From NCBI RefSeq assembly GCF_000150955.2, contig NC_011677.1:901511-965510 (forward strand): a DNA stretch of 64,000 nucleotides, read 5' to 3'. The notes beneath the pieces are model-generated. The model saw only the letters and a program-made list of their open reading frames with translations, was not told where the DNA came from and made no database searches. A program made the position numbers and the translations under genes. How positions within the stretch are numbered: position 1 is the stretch's first letter; each line of letters begins with the position of its first letter. This DNA comes from Phaeodactylum tricornutum CCAP 1055/1. Lineage: Eukaryota; Bacillariophyta; Bacillariophyceae; Surirellales; Neidiaceae. Shown here one piece after another: positions 52,793-62,574 of this stretch.

Positions 52793-53803
52793 GCTATCAT
52801 TGAAGAGGTCTTAGACAGCAGCAACCACAACATGAATAGCTGCTGACAAGGGGAATGAAGTAACTCTGATATCGGCAGATTACAGTTAACAGTACTGGTC
52901 TATGGATTCCAAAGAGGAATTCTGTCTGTTTTTTGGCCGTGCGTCAAGTTGACGACGTATCTGGAAGTCGTTGGCATGTCGCGTGAAATCGTCGATTTAA
53001 CATTGAGTGTGAAAAGAGCTTCCCCTCTCCAACGAAAAGATGTCCGCAGGGACTTACACTTCAATATACCATACACTCGTTGGATAACATAGAAGGATGT
53101 AAAATCGCGACATACAAAGACATATGTATGGCGATCAAAGCACGAAGTTTGAAAGCAATGATACTCCTAGAGAAAGAAGAAAAGGGACCAGATAATCACT
53201 ATCAACAACACAAGCAAGGAAAGAGTAGACCAAACTTGGTGATAAAGTTAAGTCTCCACAGTCGATTCGTAGCCCCAGTCAGTAAGACAATCAATGTAAA
53301 AAGAGGAATCAGGAATTTTCAACACTGCGAGAAGTTCACAGACTTCCAAAGATAAGGCAGGCTCACTGTCAAGCGGCGGGACAACATATGCTGCTCTGGC
53401 TATTTACATTAGTAGAAGTTTGAGAGTTGGCCGTGCGAGTTTCGGTTCTACCGCTGGTTGCGTCAACATAGCGTCCGACTTCCATAGTTTAAAGTCATAG
53501 TCATCATCTTAAATCTGAATATAATGTCAAGATATTTGATAATTCTTTTTGTCGAACGCACAACAGAAAGATGATAGTAAATTAATTTTCATTGACTTGA
53601 AAAATTTGTATAAAGTAGGTTAGAAATTCGGAAGGGAATTCGCAACTAACTGTAAGCCAGACGACTTGGAATCGAGGCATCTTCGACAATCACCAGAAGA
53701 CCAAAAACGAATCATATTTTTTTCCGCATCGAGACTATAATTCATCCTCCTCATCTTCTGCCCTTCCTGGTTTTGGCTCTCTGAAAGCGATGAAAGTTTG
53801 ACC
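52793..53803. other. Divergent spacer, no gene recognised
   Basis: 1 kb between divergent genes, with both promoters. Nonamers at 52880-52888, 53363-53371 and 53647-53655. A 91-codon plus frame at 53080-53355 has no ATG at its start and no recognisable motif. Confidence 0.4.
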
Positions 53804-54802
53804 ATGAGCTTTCGATGGAAAAGCAAAGGGACATCTCATAAAGGCTCCTCTAGCTCGCAGAGCGACGAAGACAGCGCGGTACATTCTACTTGGTTAGAGC
53901 GAGTCGGAAGCCACGATCGGATGAGCATGGTAGGGCCCCGATCTAGACCTTTTGGAACGAAAAACATACAGCGATACCATAGTGTCGACGAGATCCTTCC
54001 AAAAAATTCTCTGAACGGATCCATGCATTCTTTTTTTCAAAATGGAAGCAACGAGCGATTTCCGCCAGCAAGGCCAGTTCGATCATCCTCGAAACGAAAT
54101 CTGGGGGATTATTATCTGAGCATGTCGTTTGACGACGGCAGCAAAGATGTAGCAGTTGGAAGCGCGCCGAAAAAAATGCAGATGCTTGACTGTGAGCGAT
54201 CAACGTCCCCGGCTTCGAATCACTATGGGACAGTCTTACCGTCTGCGACAAACGAAGGCAGTTTATGCCGACGAAAAGCCTCTCCACTTATTTGTACGGA
54301 CCAGACAGTTCCTCCCAACTCGCACAGCGCTGAATCTCTTCGCGAAACGGAAATAAAAGCATCGGTTTCTGCACCTCGCGTGGATCGGGCAAATCGGAGA
54401 TGGAAATCCGGTGGGGAAAATGCCTTCCCGTTTCCAGCACAAAATAGTCCCCGAGAGAATAAAGTCCATCAAAACGAATGTTCTAATCCCCCAACTTTCA
54501 TCGATATTGCTCCAGGATGCTGCCTCCGGTTGAGGGGAGCAAAGGAAACCTGGGCATGTGTGGAGCAAGATTTCTTCATCCCAACATCTTGCTTTGCCTG
54601 TTTATTGGATCTTTGCTGTATTCAAGATGCTGAATATGTTCTTTGTCCTAGATGTAGGGTGGTCAGTCCATTAAGAGGATCGAGTTTACAGTCAATTAAT
54701 GGAGCTGGTGGAGTGGGATTGGGTTTCACGATCGCCGACCTTGAACTTCTGCAATCCGAAATCATTTCAAAGAGCAACAACTCTATACATCCTTCTTCAT
54801 GA
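53804..54802 (+). CDS. Diatom-specific protein with C-terminal zinc-ribbon-like domain
   Basis: 332 residues from the ATG at 53804. The first 230 residues are Ser/Arg/Lys-rich and look disordered. From about 235 to 320 there is a compact domain: IDIAPGCCLRLRGAKETW, DFFIPTSCFACLLDLCCIQDAEYVLCPRCRVVSPL and VGLGFTIADLELLQSEI. I have seen this arrangement (LRGA..TW, CxxC, IQDA.YVLCPxCRxVSP, GLGF) repeatedly in diatom proteins of unknown function. The paired CxxC motifs would suit one zinc. A TGACTGTGA nonamer lies in frame at 54187-54195 (LDCE). Confidence 0.75.
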   Translation: MSFRWKSKGTSHKGSSSSQSDEDSAVHSTWLERVGSHDRMSMVGPRSRPFGTKNIQRYHSVDEILPKNSLNGSMHSFFQNGSNERFPPARPVRSSSKRNLGDYYLSMSFDDGSKDVAVGSAPKKMQMLDCERSTSPASNHYGTVLPSATNEGSLCRRKASPLICTDQTVPPNSHSAESLRETEIKASVSAPRVDRANRRWKSGGENAFPFPAQNSPRENKVHQNECSNPPTFIDIAPGCCLRLRGAKETWACVEQDFFIPTSCFACLLDLCCIQDAEYVLCPRCRVVSPLRGSSLQSINGAGGVGLGFTIADLELLQSEIISKSNNSIHPSS

Positions 54803-55233
54803 GAATCACTTTCCCACCCTATGGGAAAATGTACCACTGTTCCACCAAAGACTGAAATACGCAACAGAAATGTCCACATATTTACGGCACTGGGAACCCC
54901 TCCTCTCCTATGCCTCCGTCTTCAACTGCTCCAGCTAAGAGAATGGTAATTTCCGCAAGAAGAGCGGCGCGAACGCAACTGGTGTATGCAACCCGTGACG
55001 TGTGTTCCAGTAAAAAATTACGGACTGCGACGCAGGTCGGCGCTGAAATCCTTGTAACCTTGGCTTTCTAGACCACATAGCGGAGGTTTAATACGTGAAG
55101 ACAAATATTCAGCGTGAGGTTTGTTTTCATGATGCGATTTTTTTGACTACGTTTATGAGGGATGTATATCACTTACAATTGCAGGTGTGTTCGCGAACGA
55201 CTTCACAATCTTCCGCGCTCAAACAACTAAAAC
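54803..55233. other. Spacer, no gene seen
   Basis: 431 nt between the zinc-ribbon gene and the lectin remnant. No supported feature. Confidence 0.4.
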
Positions 55234-56325
55234 GTGAAGAGCTCCATTCTCCAGATTGTTTCTTGCGTCGCCCTCTTGGCTCTTTTGGCTTTGATGGGCT
55301 TGGTCGCCAAGGGAACGATTCAGAAGCTGGGGGCTACTTTTGCTGTTGAGGCGGTGCGAAACGCTTCCTTGCTACGCGACCGCGTCTTTTAGTCCAGTTC
55401 CTACGCGGGCAAAATCGGGCGCCCAGGTGGAGCCTAGGAGACAGCGATTCCGACTCCGACTCTACCGGAAGTCTTCGTAATGCAACGGCGGAGAGTCCGT
55501 GCCTGGATGTGATGGAGGAGCCACGACGGGAGCCGTAGCGACTTTTGCAACGATCCAAATACTGGCGTCCGTCGCCGACACCCCCTTCCCCAACTCCTCC
55601 TTCCCCAACGTCTATGTCCCTTTCCTACGTGGGCGACAATGGACGGCCAAGCGGATTCTTTTTCCCTCGGAAACTGCCAAGGAGACTGCGATTCCGACTC
55701 TGACTGTGCAGGCAGTCTTCATTGTTTCCAACGCAACGGATGAGAGTCCGTAACTGGATGCGATGAAGGCTGCTCCGGCCCGAGTCGCAACGACCCCAAT
55801 GGCGGCGGTAGAAGTCCGTCGCCGACGCCTCCGTCTCCAAGTCCTCCATCTCCTGCTCCTCCAGCTTCGGGACGCTTCAATCTCAAGCTCTACTGGGAAG
55901 AAGGATACTTTTGGCAAGAAGAGCGGATCGAACGCAAGTGGTGCATGCAGTGCCGAGGTGGATGCCGTATCGGCAAGGAATTGAAGATTGTGGACTGCGA
56001 TGGAGGTCGTCGCGGTAACCCCGACAACTTTCGCTTTATCCAACACAGTGGAGGCGAAATTCAGATCCAGGAAGACAGCAGTGAACTCTGTTTCCAACGG
56101 TCTGGTCGCGATATTTCTCTTCAAAGATGCAACAGCGGCAACTCCAATCAGCGTTGGGTTGCAACCAGTGGTGGATTTGGCGGGAGGCGCTTCCAGATTT
56201 CACCCAAGGGTCGTCGGGGTGACTGCGTGACTCAACGTCATCACCCCAAGGATGGAGAGATCGTCGAGATTGAGCCATGTGCTACGGCTCAAAAGGGAGA
56301 TACCTCGTTTTGGAATCGTGCCTAG
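55234..56325 (+). pseudogene. Decayed secreted lectin-type gene (Cys-rich module plus beta-trefoil)
   Basis: A signal peptide reads KSSILQIVSCVALLALLALMG, but its expected ATG is GTG (55234). Two copies of a module follow: YVGDNGRPSGFFFP then LGNCQGDCDSDSDCAGSLHCFQRNG, the second more intact. In that copy a one-base shift separates the two halves (T5C3 run near 55665) and a TGA interrupts NG-ESVTGC near 55740. The first copy has lost most cysteines. After a Pro/Ser linker the frame is clean to 56325: RFNLKLYWEEGYFWQEERIERKW, then a domain with CMQCRGG, LCFQRSGRDISLQRC and QRWV repeats like ricin-B beta-trefoils. Intact relatives occur in diatoms. Confidence 0.7.
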
Positions 56326-57058
56326 AACTCGTTTGTGAAGCAATGGTGGTGTGTGTCGCTTGGTGGATAGTGAGATGAAATTTCTGTTATGTTTCGAAGA
56401 TAAGATTAGATTGAACGTCTAGCTAGTCTCGAAGTACCAACAATAAACGACGTATGGAGAGAAAGTTGACAACTGAAATTCTTAATGACAATGTATGTGC
56501 GATTCATCACTTCTCCGGATACGTTCAGAAATCGCGTAGCCTGCCTATGCTCTAGTGAGACGGTTGTTGCAAATCAACTGTCTATACCCTCCCCGCAATA
56601 CCCGAAGTATAGTTGGTTGTCGTTACGTTCGGCATTGCAAATTCCGAGCTATGCGTGATCGTGGGCACGGCAGTTAATTAGTTGAAAGAAGATAAGGTAG
56701 CCTGTAGAGGTGTAGATCGCTTAACCGTGAGTGCTTCATTATACTGCAAGTGAGCGCATCAACTGACGTGTCAGAGACTATTAGACAGATTGCACCAACT
56801 TGTCATCTGTTTCACAGTCAGAGCCTCTCTAATAGAAGCTAGTTATTTATGTGAGTCCAAGGTCAGTCGCCCTAACAGACGTACACTTACCCATTTCCAA
56901 TATCCGGGTCTACTTGGCCTTCAAAATTACGAAGCGTCCAGACTGCTCCCTTAGCCGTTCGGTTCGAATCTTGATTGCATTCGTTTTTGTAGTCTAATCA
57001 CTTTCAACCTCCTTGTACACTGATTTTCAATCTCCTTGTACACCGATAGAAAACGAAA
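56326..57058. other. Spacer, no gene seen
   Basis: 733 nt. One nonamer at 56812-56820. A B-box-like GGTTCGAATC near 56960 has no matching tRNA fold. The right end holds the cupin-like gene's promoter. Confidence 0.4.
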
Positions 57059-57679
57059 ATGTCAAATTTGAATCCTTCCGTGGAGGACCAAATAGCCGTC
57101 GGCACCGAGGCCATTCTGGACAGTCCTCATGTCACCGTGGGGCCGGGTCGGGTGGCGAACGCACCTGTTCCAAGCGTCTTCGTCGACGATCGCGGCGACA
57201 TTCATCGGCTGAGAGTTGGGCACAGGCGTATTAACCTTCTCTACAGCAAAGAATCAGTCATGCGTTCAGGGTATCTTCATCACCAACCAACGCACGATTT
57301 TGTCGTGACAGGAAAGGTCGAAGTATGGTATTTGACTCAGAAAACAACGGAAAAGAAAATTATCGGCCCTCGGGAGTACTTTTCCATTCCAAGTTATGTC
57401 CCACATATTCTTTTCTTTTTGGAAGACACAGTTCTCGTTGAATGGTGGGACTCCAGCGATGTTCAGTGTTGGTATTACCATCCGTATCGGAAAATTGTGG
57501 ATGTCCAAAATTCGTTAGTCTCTTCTAGTACGGGGCGTCATCAGCTTCTCGTGCCGCAAGATTACAACGTCGACAAGCCGTTGCCTTCGAATCGCAACGA
57601 TTTTGTGTATGCAGCACTGGGGGTTGTATTTGGTTTAGTCGTTGGAGTTGTAATAGGAGAACGCAGACGATTGGCTTAG
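57059..57679 (+). CDS. Cupin-like protein with C-terminal membrane anchor
   Basis: 206 residues. The central part (about 60-145) has the strand pattern of a cupin/RmlC barrel: SGYLHHQPTHDFVVTGKVEVWYLT, then GPREYFSIPSYVPHILFFLEDTVLVEWW. The first stretch has two His near the usual metal-site position (HHQPTH), but the second cupin motif lacks a full ligand set, so metal binding is uncertain. Residues 184-201 (FVYAALGVVFGLVVGVVIG) form a membrane helix followed by ERRRLA, a tail anchor. Function unknown. Confidence 0.75.
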   Translation: MSNLNPSVEDQIAVGTEAILDSPHVTVGPGRVANAPVPSVFVDDRGDIHRLRVGHRRINLLYSKESVMRSGYLHHQPTHDFVVTGKVEVWYLTQKTTEKKIIGPREYFSIPSYVPHILFFLEDTVLVEWWDSSDVQCWYYHPYRKIVDVQNSLVSSSTGRHQLLVPQDYNVDKPLPSNRNDFVYAALGVVFGLVVGVVIGERRRLA

Positions 57680-57803
57680 TCAAAAATAGGACCGTAACCA
57701 AACCTTTCACATTTTTGGATTTTCGATAAACTTTTTACATTCTCCGATTCCAGCCCACTTGCTCGAGAGGATTGAAATTTACACTAACTGTAAATTAACA
57801 CTA

Positions 57804-59849
57804 TCATGGCTGCAGGACAGAAATTGGTTCGGCAACTAAAAGTTTGACCATAACGTAGACCACAAACAATAGTATACAGACAAAGCACAACACGAGTTGA
57901 TCCGTCAATAACGCTTCACCTTCACAAACCTCTGCAGTTGCGGTGTAGGTATTCAAAACACTATGGCCCGCTTTTGATCCATCGGCAGATGCCGCACGTA
58001 TTTTTTCATGATTTAAACGTCTCTTAACGTGCTCGGGATCGTGAGGGTCCAAAATTGAAACAACAAACTCTCCTTGCGCGTTCAGTTTCATGCCCACATC
58101 TACCAATCGTGCGTCGTTCCCCAAGTTTGCCAGCTGTGCCTTCGTCATCCGATGCAGCAAAAAGGTGAAGTCTCCAATGCTTTCATAGGTTTCGATGTCG
58201 ACTTGCTCCACGGCCTGTACTGTAACGCCCGCTTGTCGAGCATCAGCTAACTGAAACGGAGCAAATCCGGTCGCTGGCAAAGGTGATCCTTTCTTAATGA
58301 CCTCAATGAAGTGTGCTTCACTCAAACGCACTCCTATTGCGTGTGGTACGGTATCCAGCATTAGAGCAGATTCAATGTCGTATCTTGGTATCAAACCGGA
58401 CCACAAAGCGGCTTGAATAGCCGTTCCTTGTGCCACTGCAGCCATGGCATTCAAAGACAAACACAATTCGGGAGGGACCGGCGGAGGGAAAAGTTGTTTG
58501 AGCAGTGACCGTACTGCCGGAACACGGGTGGCTCCACCGACGAGAAGAACTTCGTCGAATGTTATAGCAGCGTCGGTTTGATCAGTCATAATCGAAGTGC
58601 AAGAAGTAGCTTTATACTGCCGTATCGCCTCTTGGATCAACTTCTTTGCTCGATGTATTAGCGGCTCAATCACAGCCTCGAAATCCTTTCGCGTCAAACA
58701 TATTGACCGGCCATGAACAGTCATTGAGTATGAATTGACTGGTTGCAGATCGCCATGCTCAGCATTGCCACACAATGCTTCTTTGGCTTGCTTGCCGTGG
58801 AGTAAAACCTCACGCTGTGTATGCAAACTACAGTCTGACGGATGCACTTTCAGACGCTGCCATACCAATCTTGAAAGGGCTGCATCCATATCATCCCCGC
58901 CTAACCTTTGGTCTCCGAACGTCACCTTGACCTCAAAGTCGGCATTGACTGACGTTGGCGCTTCTAAAGCTGGTGGATGCATTTCAGCAATTGTAATATC
59001 GGTTGTCCCACCTCCCATATCGAATACTAGAATCGTTTTCGTTGTTGCAATAGTAATTCCGACCGTTAAGCCGTAGGCAATGGCGGCAGCAGTTGATTCT
59101 GTAAGTAACAGCACGCGACCCGTAAAGCCGGCAATTCGGCAAGCTCGCTCTATCAGACTACGCTGCGCCCGACCATACTGCGCAGGCACACCGACCACAG
59201 CGTGACAGCAAGGCTCTCTAGCATCCCCGGGAACTTTCAACTGCTTTTTTGCAGCACAAAGCCTTAGGTACCGTCCGGCAGATAAACGCAGCGATTGTAA
59301 CAAAACGGCTGATACTTGCGTTGGCGTCACGAGGACTGTTTCGGAGGACCCCAGAGGAGTTATCTCGAGATATAGATTATTTTCTTCCGTTCCGCCCGAG
59401 ACTACTCGGTAGGGGAGCGAGTCCAAAAAATCGCTATTCCGAAAAGCTATCGAGTTGGCTGCGCCAATCAATCGCTTGACACTGGCCACGAAAGCGGCCG
59501 ATACCTGAGCCGGTGAGAAAGGCATTTCAATCTCACGTGCTTGAGATTTCTCCAGGATTTTCACTGCACTGTTGCCAACGAGAGCCACCAGATCAGATCG
59601 TTCCAGAATCCCGTCGACATCTTGAGCCTCGTCCAAAAGGTTGTGTAGTGCTGCTGCATCTCGCGTCAGGAAGAGGACAGCGGAGGGAACAACGCGACCT
59701 ATCTTGCTAGAATTGCGTGGCGGTGTCGCTATGTTAGCTAGTCGCATCCATTTCGGATGACCCCGAGTAGAATCCCAGACCGCGACAGCACAATTTGTCG
59801 TTCCGAGGTCGATGCCGATGGAAGGACCGTCAACAACTCGTGGCAGCAT
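57804..59849 (-). CDS. Divergent tail-anchored Hsp70-like protein
   Basis: 681 residues, no intron. The nucleotide-binding domain is complete: IGIDLGTTNCAVAVWD (11-26), the phosphate-2 loop ILVFDMGGGTTDITIAEM, and VLLVGGATRVPAVRSLLKQLF. A substrate-binding beta domain follows (from IPRYDIESALMLDTVPHAIGV to about residue 600). The helical lid and EEVD-type tail of ordinary Hsp70 are absent. Instead the protein ends with a transmembrane helix (VLCFVCILLFVVYVMVKLLV) and about nine residues, so it would sit as a tail-anchored protein with the chaperone domain in the cytosol. No signal peptide. An AT-rich 124-nt gap separates it from the convergent cupin-like gene. Confidence 0.85.
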   Translation of the reverse strand: MLPRVVDGPSIGIDLGTTNCAVAVWDSTRGHPKWMRLANIATPPRNSSKIGRVVPSAVLFLTRDAAALHNLLDEAQDVDGILERSDLVALVGNSAVKILEKSQAREIEMPFSPAQVSAAFVASVKRLIGAANSIAFRNSDFLDSLPYRVVSGGTEENNLYLEITPLGSSETVLVTPTQVSAVLLQSLRLSAGRYLRLCAAKKQLKVPGDAREPCCHAVVGVPAQYGRAQRSLIERACRIAGFTGRVLLLTESTAAAIAYGLTVGITIATTKTILVFDMGGGTTDITIAEMHPPALEAPTSVNADFEVKVTFGDQRLGGDDMDAALSRLVWQRLKVHPSDCSLHTQREVLLHGKQAKEALCGNAEHGDLQPVNSYSMTVHGRSICLTRKDFEAVIEPLIHRAKKLIQEAIRQYKATSCTSIMTDQTDAAITFDEVLLVGGATRVPAVRSLLKQLFPPPVPPELCLSLNAMAAVAQGTAIQAALWSGLIPRYDIESALMLDTVPHAIGVRLSEAHFIEVIKKGSPLPATGFAPFQLADARQAGVTVQAVEQVDIETYESIGDFTFLLHRMTKAQLANLGNDARLVDVGMKLNAQGEFVVSILDPHDPEHVKRRLNHEKIRAASADGSKAGHSVLNTYTATAEVCEGEALLTDQLVLCFVCILLFVVYVMVKLLVAEPISVLQP

Positions 59850-60242
59850 AGTCCACCAAGGTCAATTCTTGTTCACCCTTTCAAGCAGAGAGATCCGAAT
59901 AGACATGACAAGCAAGCAGTGTTTGTCTATGTCTAGAGAACTGCTGTGGGAGAACAGTGTAATGGCAGCGCAACGGTAAAGGTGGACGAATCTTTGTGCG
60001 CGTTATTACACGAAAAATAACTCTTCAAGCCCTAGGTTCAACCAAAAATGATGCGAACAAAAACAGTCGTTGCGGCAAATACACCATGGCTGTACCATCA
60101 TCTATTTGTAACAGCGGTGGAGTCTTCAAGATATGGGCTGTGGCATAACTGTAGAAAGAGTCTATACTGTTTGATTCATTATAATTCTCACTAGAAATTA
60201 GATTCGGACCCGCTCATCTTCAGCGACGTGAACAAATGCTTT
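59850..60242. other. Spacer, no gene seen
   Basis: 393 nt between the Hsp70-like promoter side and the S10e 3' end. No supported feature. Confidence 0.4.
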
Positions 60243-60662
60243 CTAGACACCTCCACCACGGCCAAAGCCGCCACCGCCGCCTTCACGACCGCGGTACTCG
60301 CGATCACCCCCGCGAAAGGCCGGGCGTCCCCCCGCGTACTTGTCTTCCTCGCGGTCACGCATGTCCGGGCGCGAGGCCTGCTTCTTGTGCGTGTTGGGGA
60401 TGATCTCGGCGGGCAAGGCCAAGTAGGTGCGAAGGTATTCAATACCTTCGTCCGTCAAGTAGCAGTAGTTGTACTGCCAAGAGAAGGTGATGCGGACGAA
60501 TCCACGAGATTCCAAACTCTTCATGAGCATGAGGACTTCGAGGTTCGTCGGACCTTCAATCTGCGGGTGCGTTTGGCTGCGAGTGTCCTTCCGGACAACG
60601 CAGACTCCTTCCTTGAAAAGATAGCTGAATACAGCAATGCGGCTTTCCTTGGGAATAAACAT
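60243..60662 (-). CDS. RPS10: 40S ribosomal protein S10e
   Basis: 139 residues from the ATG at 60662; the frame continues upstream but the S10e family starts at MFIPKESRIAVFSYLFKEGV. The winged-helix core shows VRKDTRSQTHPQIEGPTNLEVLMLMKSLESRGFVRITFSWQYNYCYLTDEGIEYLRTYLALPAEIIP. The tail is the usual Arg/Gly-rich extension (GGDREYRGREGGGGGFGRGGG). A structural protein of the small ribosomal subunit head. Confidence 0.95.
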   Translation of the reverse strand: MFIPKESRIAVFSYLFKEGVCVVRKDTRSQTHPQIEGPTNLEVLMLMKSLESRGFVRITFSWQYNYCYLTDEGIEYLRTYLALPAEIIPNTHKKQASRPDMRDREEDKYAGGRPAFRGGDREYRGREGGGGGFGRGGGV

Positions 60663-61101
60663 GATTCTTCGATGCCTGTCGTATTTGTTGAAACACGAAA
60701 AAAATTCACAAGCACATGGGTTGTGCGACAAGATGGACAGGGAGCTGAGGCTGGTCGGCTATCCATTTAGCGCGGATGGACAAAACCAAAAAGACGGTCT
60801 TGCCGACCGTGACAGTATGGCAAGTAACGAAAGTAAGCGGTAATGTCACTCTTCCTTTTTGTGTCACAGGGAGTGTCGTCTTTGCTAATTTCGTCATCAA
60901 CAGGAAGAGCCCATAACGGGACTGACTGACTGTGAAAATAGGTTAGGTCCATGGTTCGTTTGAAGATGGACGGAGGGAACACCGCATAAACAACAATTTC
61001 TTCCACAATGGGACGAACCGGTGGTAAGCCAGAGTCGGACTCTTTTGAATTTCTCAAAGGATCGTCAATGAGATTCGGAATAACTGTGAACACTTCTCGA
61101 A
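60663..61101. other. Divergent promoter region, S10e / GT32
   Basis: 439 nt between divergent start codons. One nonamer at 60927-60935. Contains a minus frame (60767-61153) without recognisable content. Confidence 0.4.
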
Positions 61102-62574
61102 ATGTCTTCTTGGACTCTCCAAACGCGTCGTAGGTCTCACAGGATCCTACCACTGCACACCGAATCTACGGATGCAAAAAGAACATCAACCGCACCACGG
61201 CACCATGATTCCAGAACATCTCAGTCTTTGCGTAGTTTCCCCAACACCGATGGCAGAAACAACTCGCTCACTAGTTTTGATCGGTTGTCGCCAGAGGACG
61301 ATTCTTTGAAGCGATCCAAAAAGGCAAGGTCCAAAAGGATTTCCCGTTATCTTGTGGGTTGTTTCTCTCTCCTCGTGATACTCGGTAAATTCACTACCAA
61401 CTTCCGAGGCCAGTCGTCGACTCAAGATGTGCACTTCACCAGTACCCATGGCTCTGTCAAAGCTTCCCCAGATGCGGTTTTTTCAGTCAACGGAACGTCA
61501 TCGTACAAATTGGATACGTTGCCATTGATACCAGAGGATCATCACCGCCATAAAGTTCCCAATATCATTATATTTACGCACTATCGAGACTTTCTCCACG
61601 AAGATCTTCCTTACTCCATGCCAAATGTTTCAGCAGCACACCATCAACGCTCACATAACCTGACAGAAGATCAAATTGAGTTACTGGCCTTGCAGGCAAA
61701 CGTCCGAGCATCGGCCAGCTTACACCCAAAAGCACAAGTAAGATTTCTTACCGACAACGACTGTATCGAGAGCTTGTCTCACCTCCTTGACAGCGCCGAA
61801 GACAATGCTGACTTGGTAGCGTACTTTCGGCGGGAATCTATTGGCATGTTCAAAGCTGATTTGTGTCGGGGAGCTGCGCTCTATGAAACCGGAGGTCTCT
61901 ACTTTGATGTAGATTTGGGCGTCCGCCAGAACGTCTTTGAAGTTCTGAAGGAGACCACACGTTTCGCAACCGTTTTGGTTCATTCTGCTTCTAATCACAA
62001 GGGATCCTTCTTTCAGGCCTTCATCGCATCGACCCCGCAACATTTTGTATTGAAACGCTACATTGAACTGTTCTTGTCCTATGCACGACACGAACTAGAT
62101 ATCGATGGTCCGCTAGGCGTGATTCTACTACAACGCGCGTACAATGAAATGGTGGAGGAGCGACCGGACATTGTCGATTCGACAGAATTGTGGCAGGAAG
62201 TCATGTACAGACCAGGATTTCAAACCAACATCCTGAGTGATGTGCCGCCCCCAACCTGGGGCTATCGGCGAGCCTGTAAATTCATCGTACTTGCCAACAA
62301 GGCCCTGCCGTTGCGGGTACCTTTCTACAGTCGTATCGCTGGTTCACGCATGTGTCCATTCGGATTTGATTCACGGTACAAGACAAAGCCGAAGAAGAAA
62401 AAGACTGGGAAGAAAGCTAAAACCACAACATCCGAAAGCGACGACAATCAGCACCACTTCGAAAGAATCAATCGCAAATTCGCAGCGGGCAGCGAAAAAC
62501 AATTTGATGAGCTATGGATGAATCAAAGCAACTTTAGGACCAAGAACAGTGCTTTTGTCGAAGAGGATGAGTAA
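61102..62574 (+). CDS. Type II Golgi glycosyltransferase, GT32 (DXD) family
   Basis: 490 residues, no intron. A basic cytosolic head (1-80) precedes a signal anchor at about 82-96 (YLVGCFSLLVILGKF). The lumenal domain has the GT32/OCH1-type motif: GMFKADLCRGAALYETGGLYFDVDLG, with the metal-binding DVD at residues 269-271. It continues with STPQHFVLKRYIELFL, as in mannosyltransferase and GlcNAc-type members that bind a sugar nucleotide with Mn. The C-terminus carries a Lys-rich run (KTKPKKKKTGKKAKTT). Probably acts on N- or O-glycans in the Golgi; the acceptor is unknown. Confidence 0.88.
   Translation: MSSWTLQTRRRSHRILPLHTESTDAKRTSTAPRHHDSRTSQSLRSFPNTDGRNNSLTSFDRLSPEDDSLKRSKKARSKRISRYLVGCFSLLVILGKFTTNFRGQSSTQDVHFTSTHGSVKASPDAVFSVNGTSSYKLDTLPLIPEDHHRHKVPNIIIFTHYRDFLHEDLPYSMPNVSAAHHQRSHNLTEDQIELLALQANVRASASLHPKAQVRFLTDNDCIESLSHLLDSAEDNADLVAYFRRESIGMFKADLCRGAALYETGGLYFDVDLGVRQNVFEVLKETTRFATVLVHSASNHKGSFFQAFIASTPQHFVLKRYIELFLSYARHELDIDGPLGVILLQRAYNEMVEERPDIVDSTELWQEVMYRPGFQTNILSDVPPPTWGYRRACKFIVLANKALPLRVPFYSRIAGSRMCPFGFDSRYKTKPKKKKTGKKAKTTTSESDDNQHHFERINRKFAAGSEKQFDELWMNQSNFRTKNSAFVEEDE

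Noticed and set aside
53080-53355. A 91-codon basic plus frame
   Set aside because: Lacks an ATG at its start and any recognisable motif; not supported as a gene.
56950-56980. A tRNA B-box-like string GGTTCGAATC
   Set aside because: No A box or cloverleaf can be folded around it.
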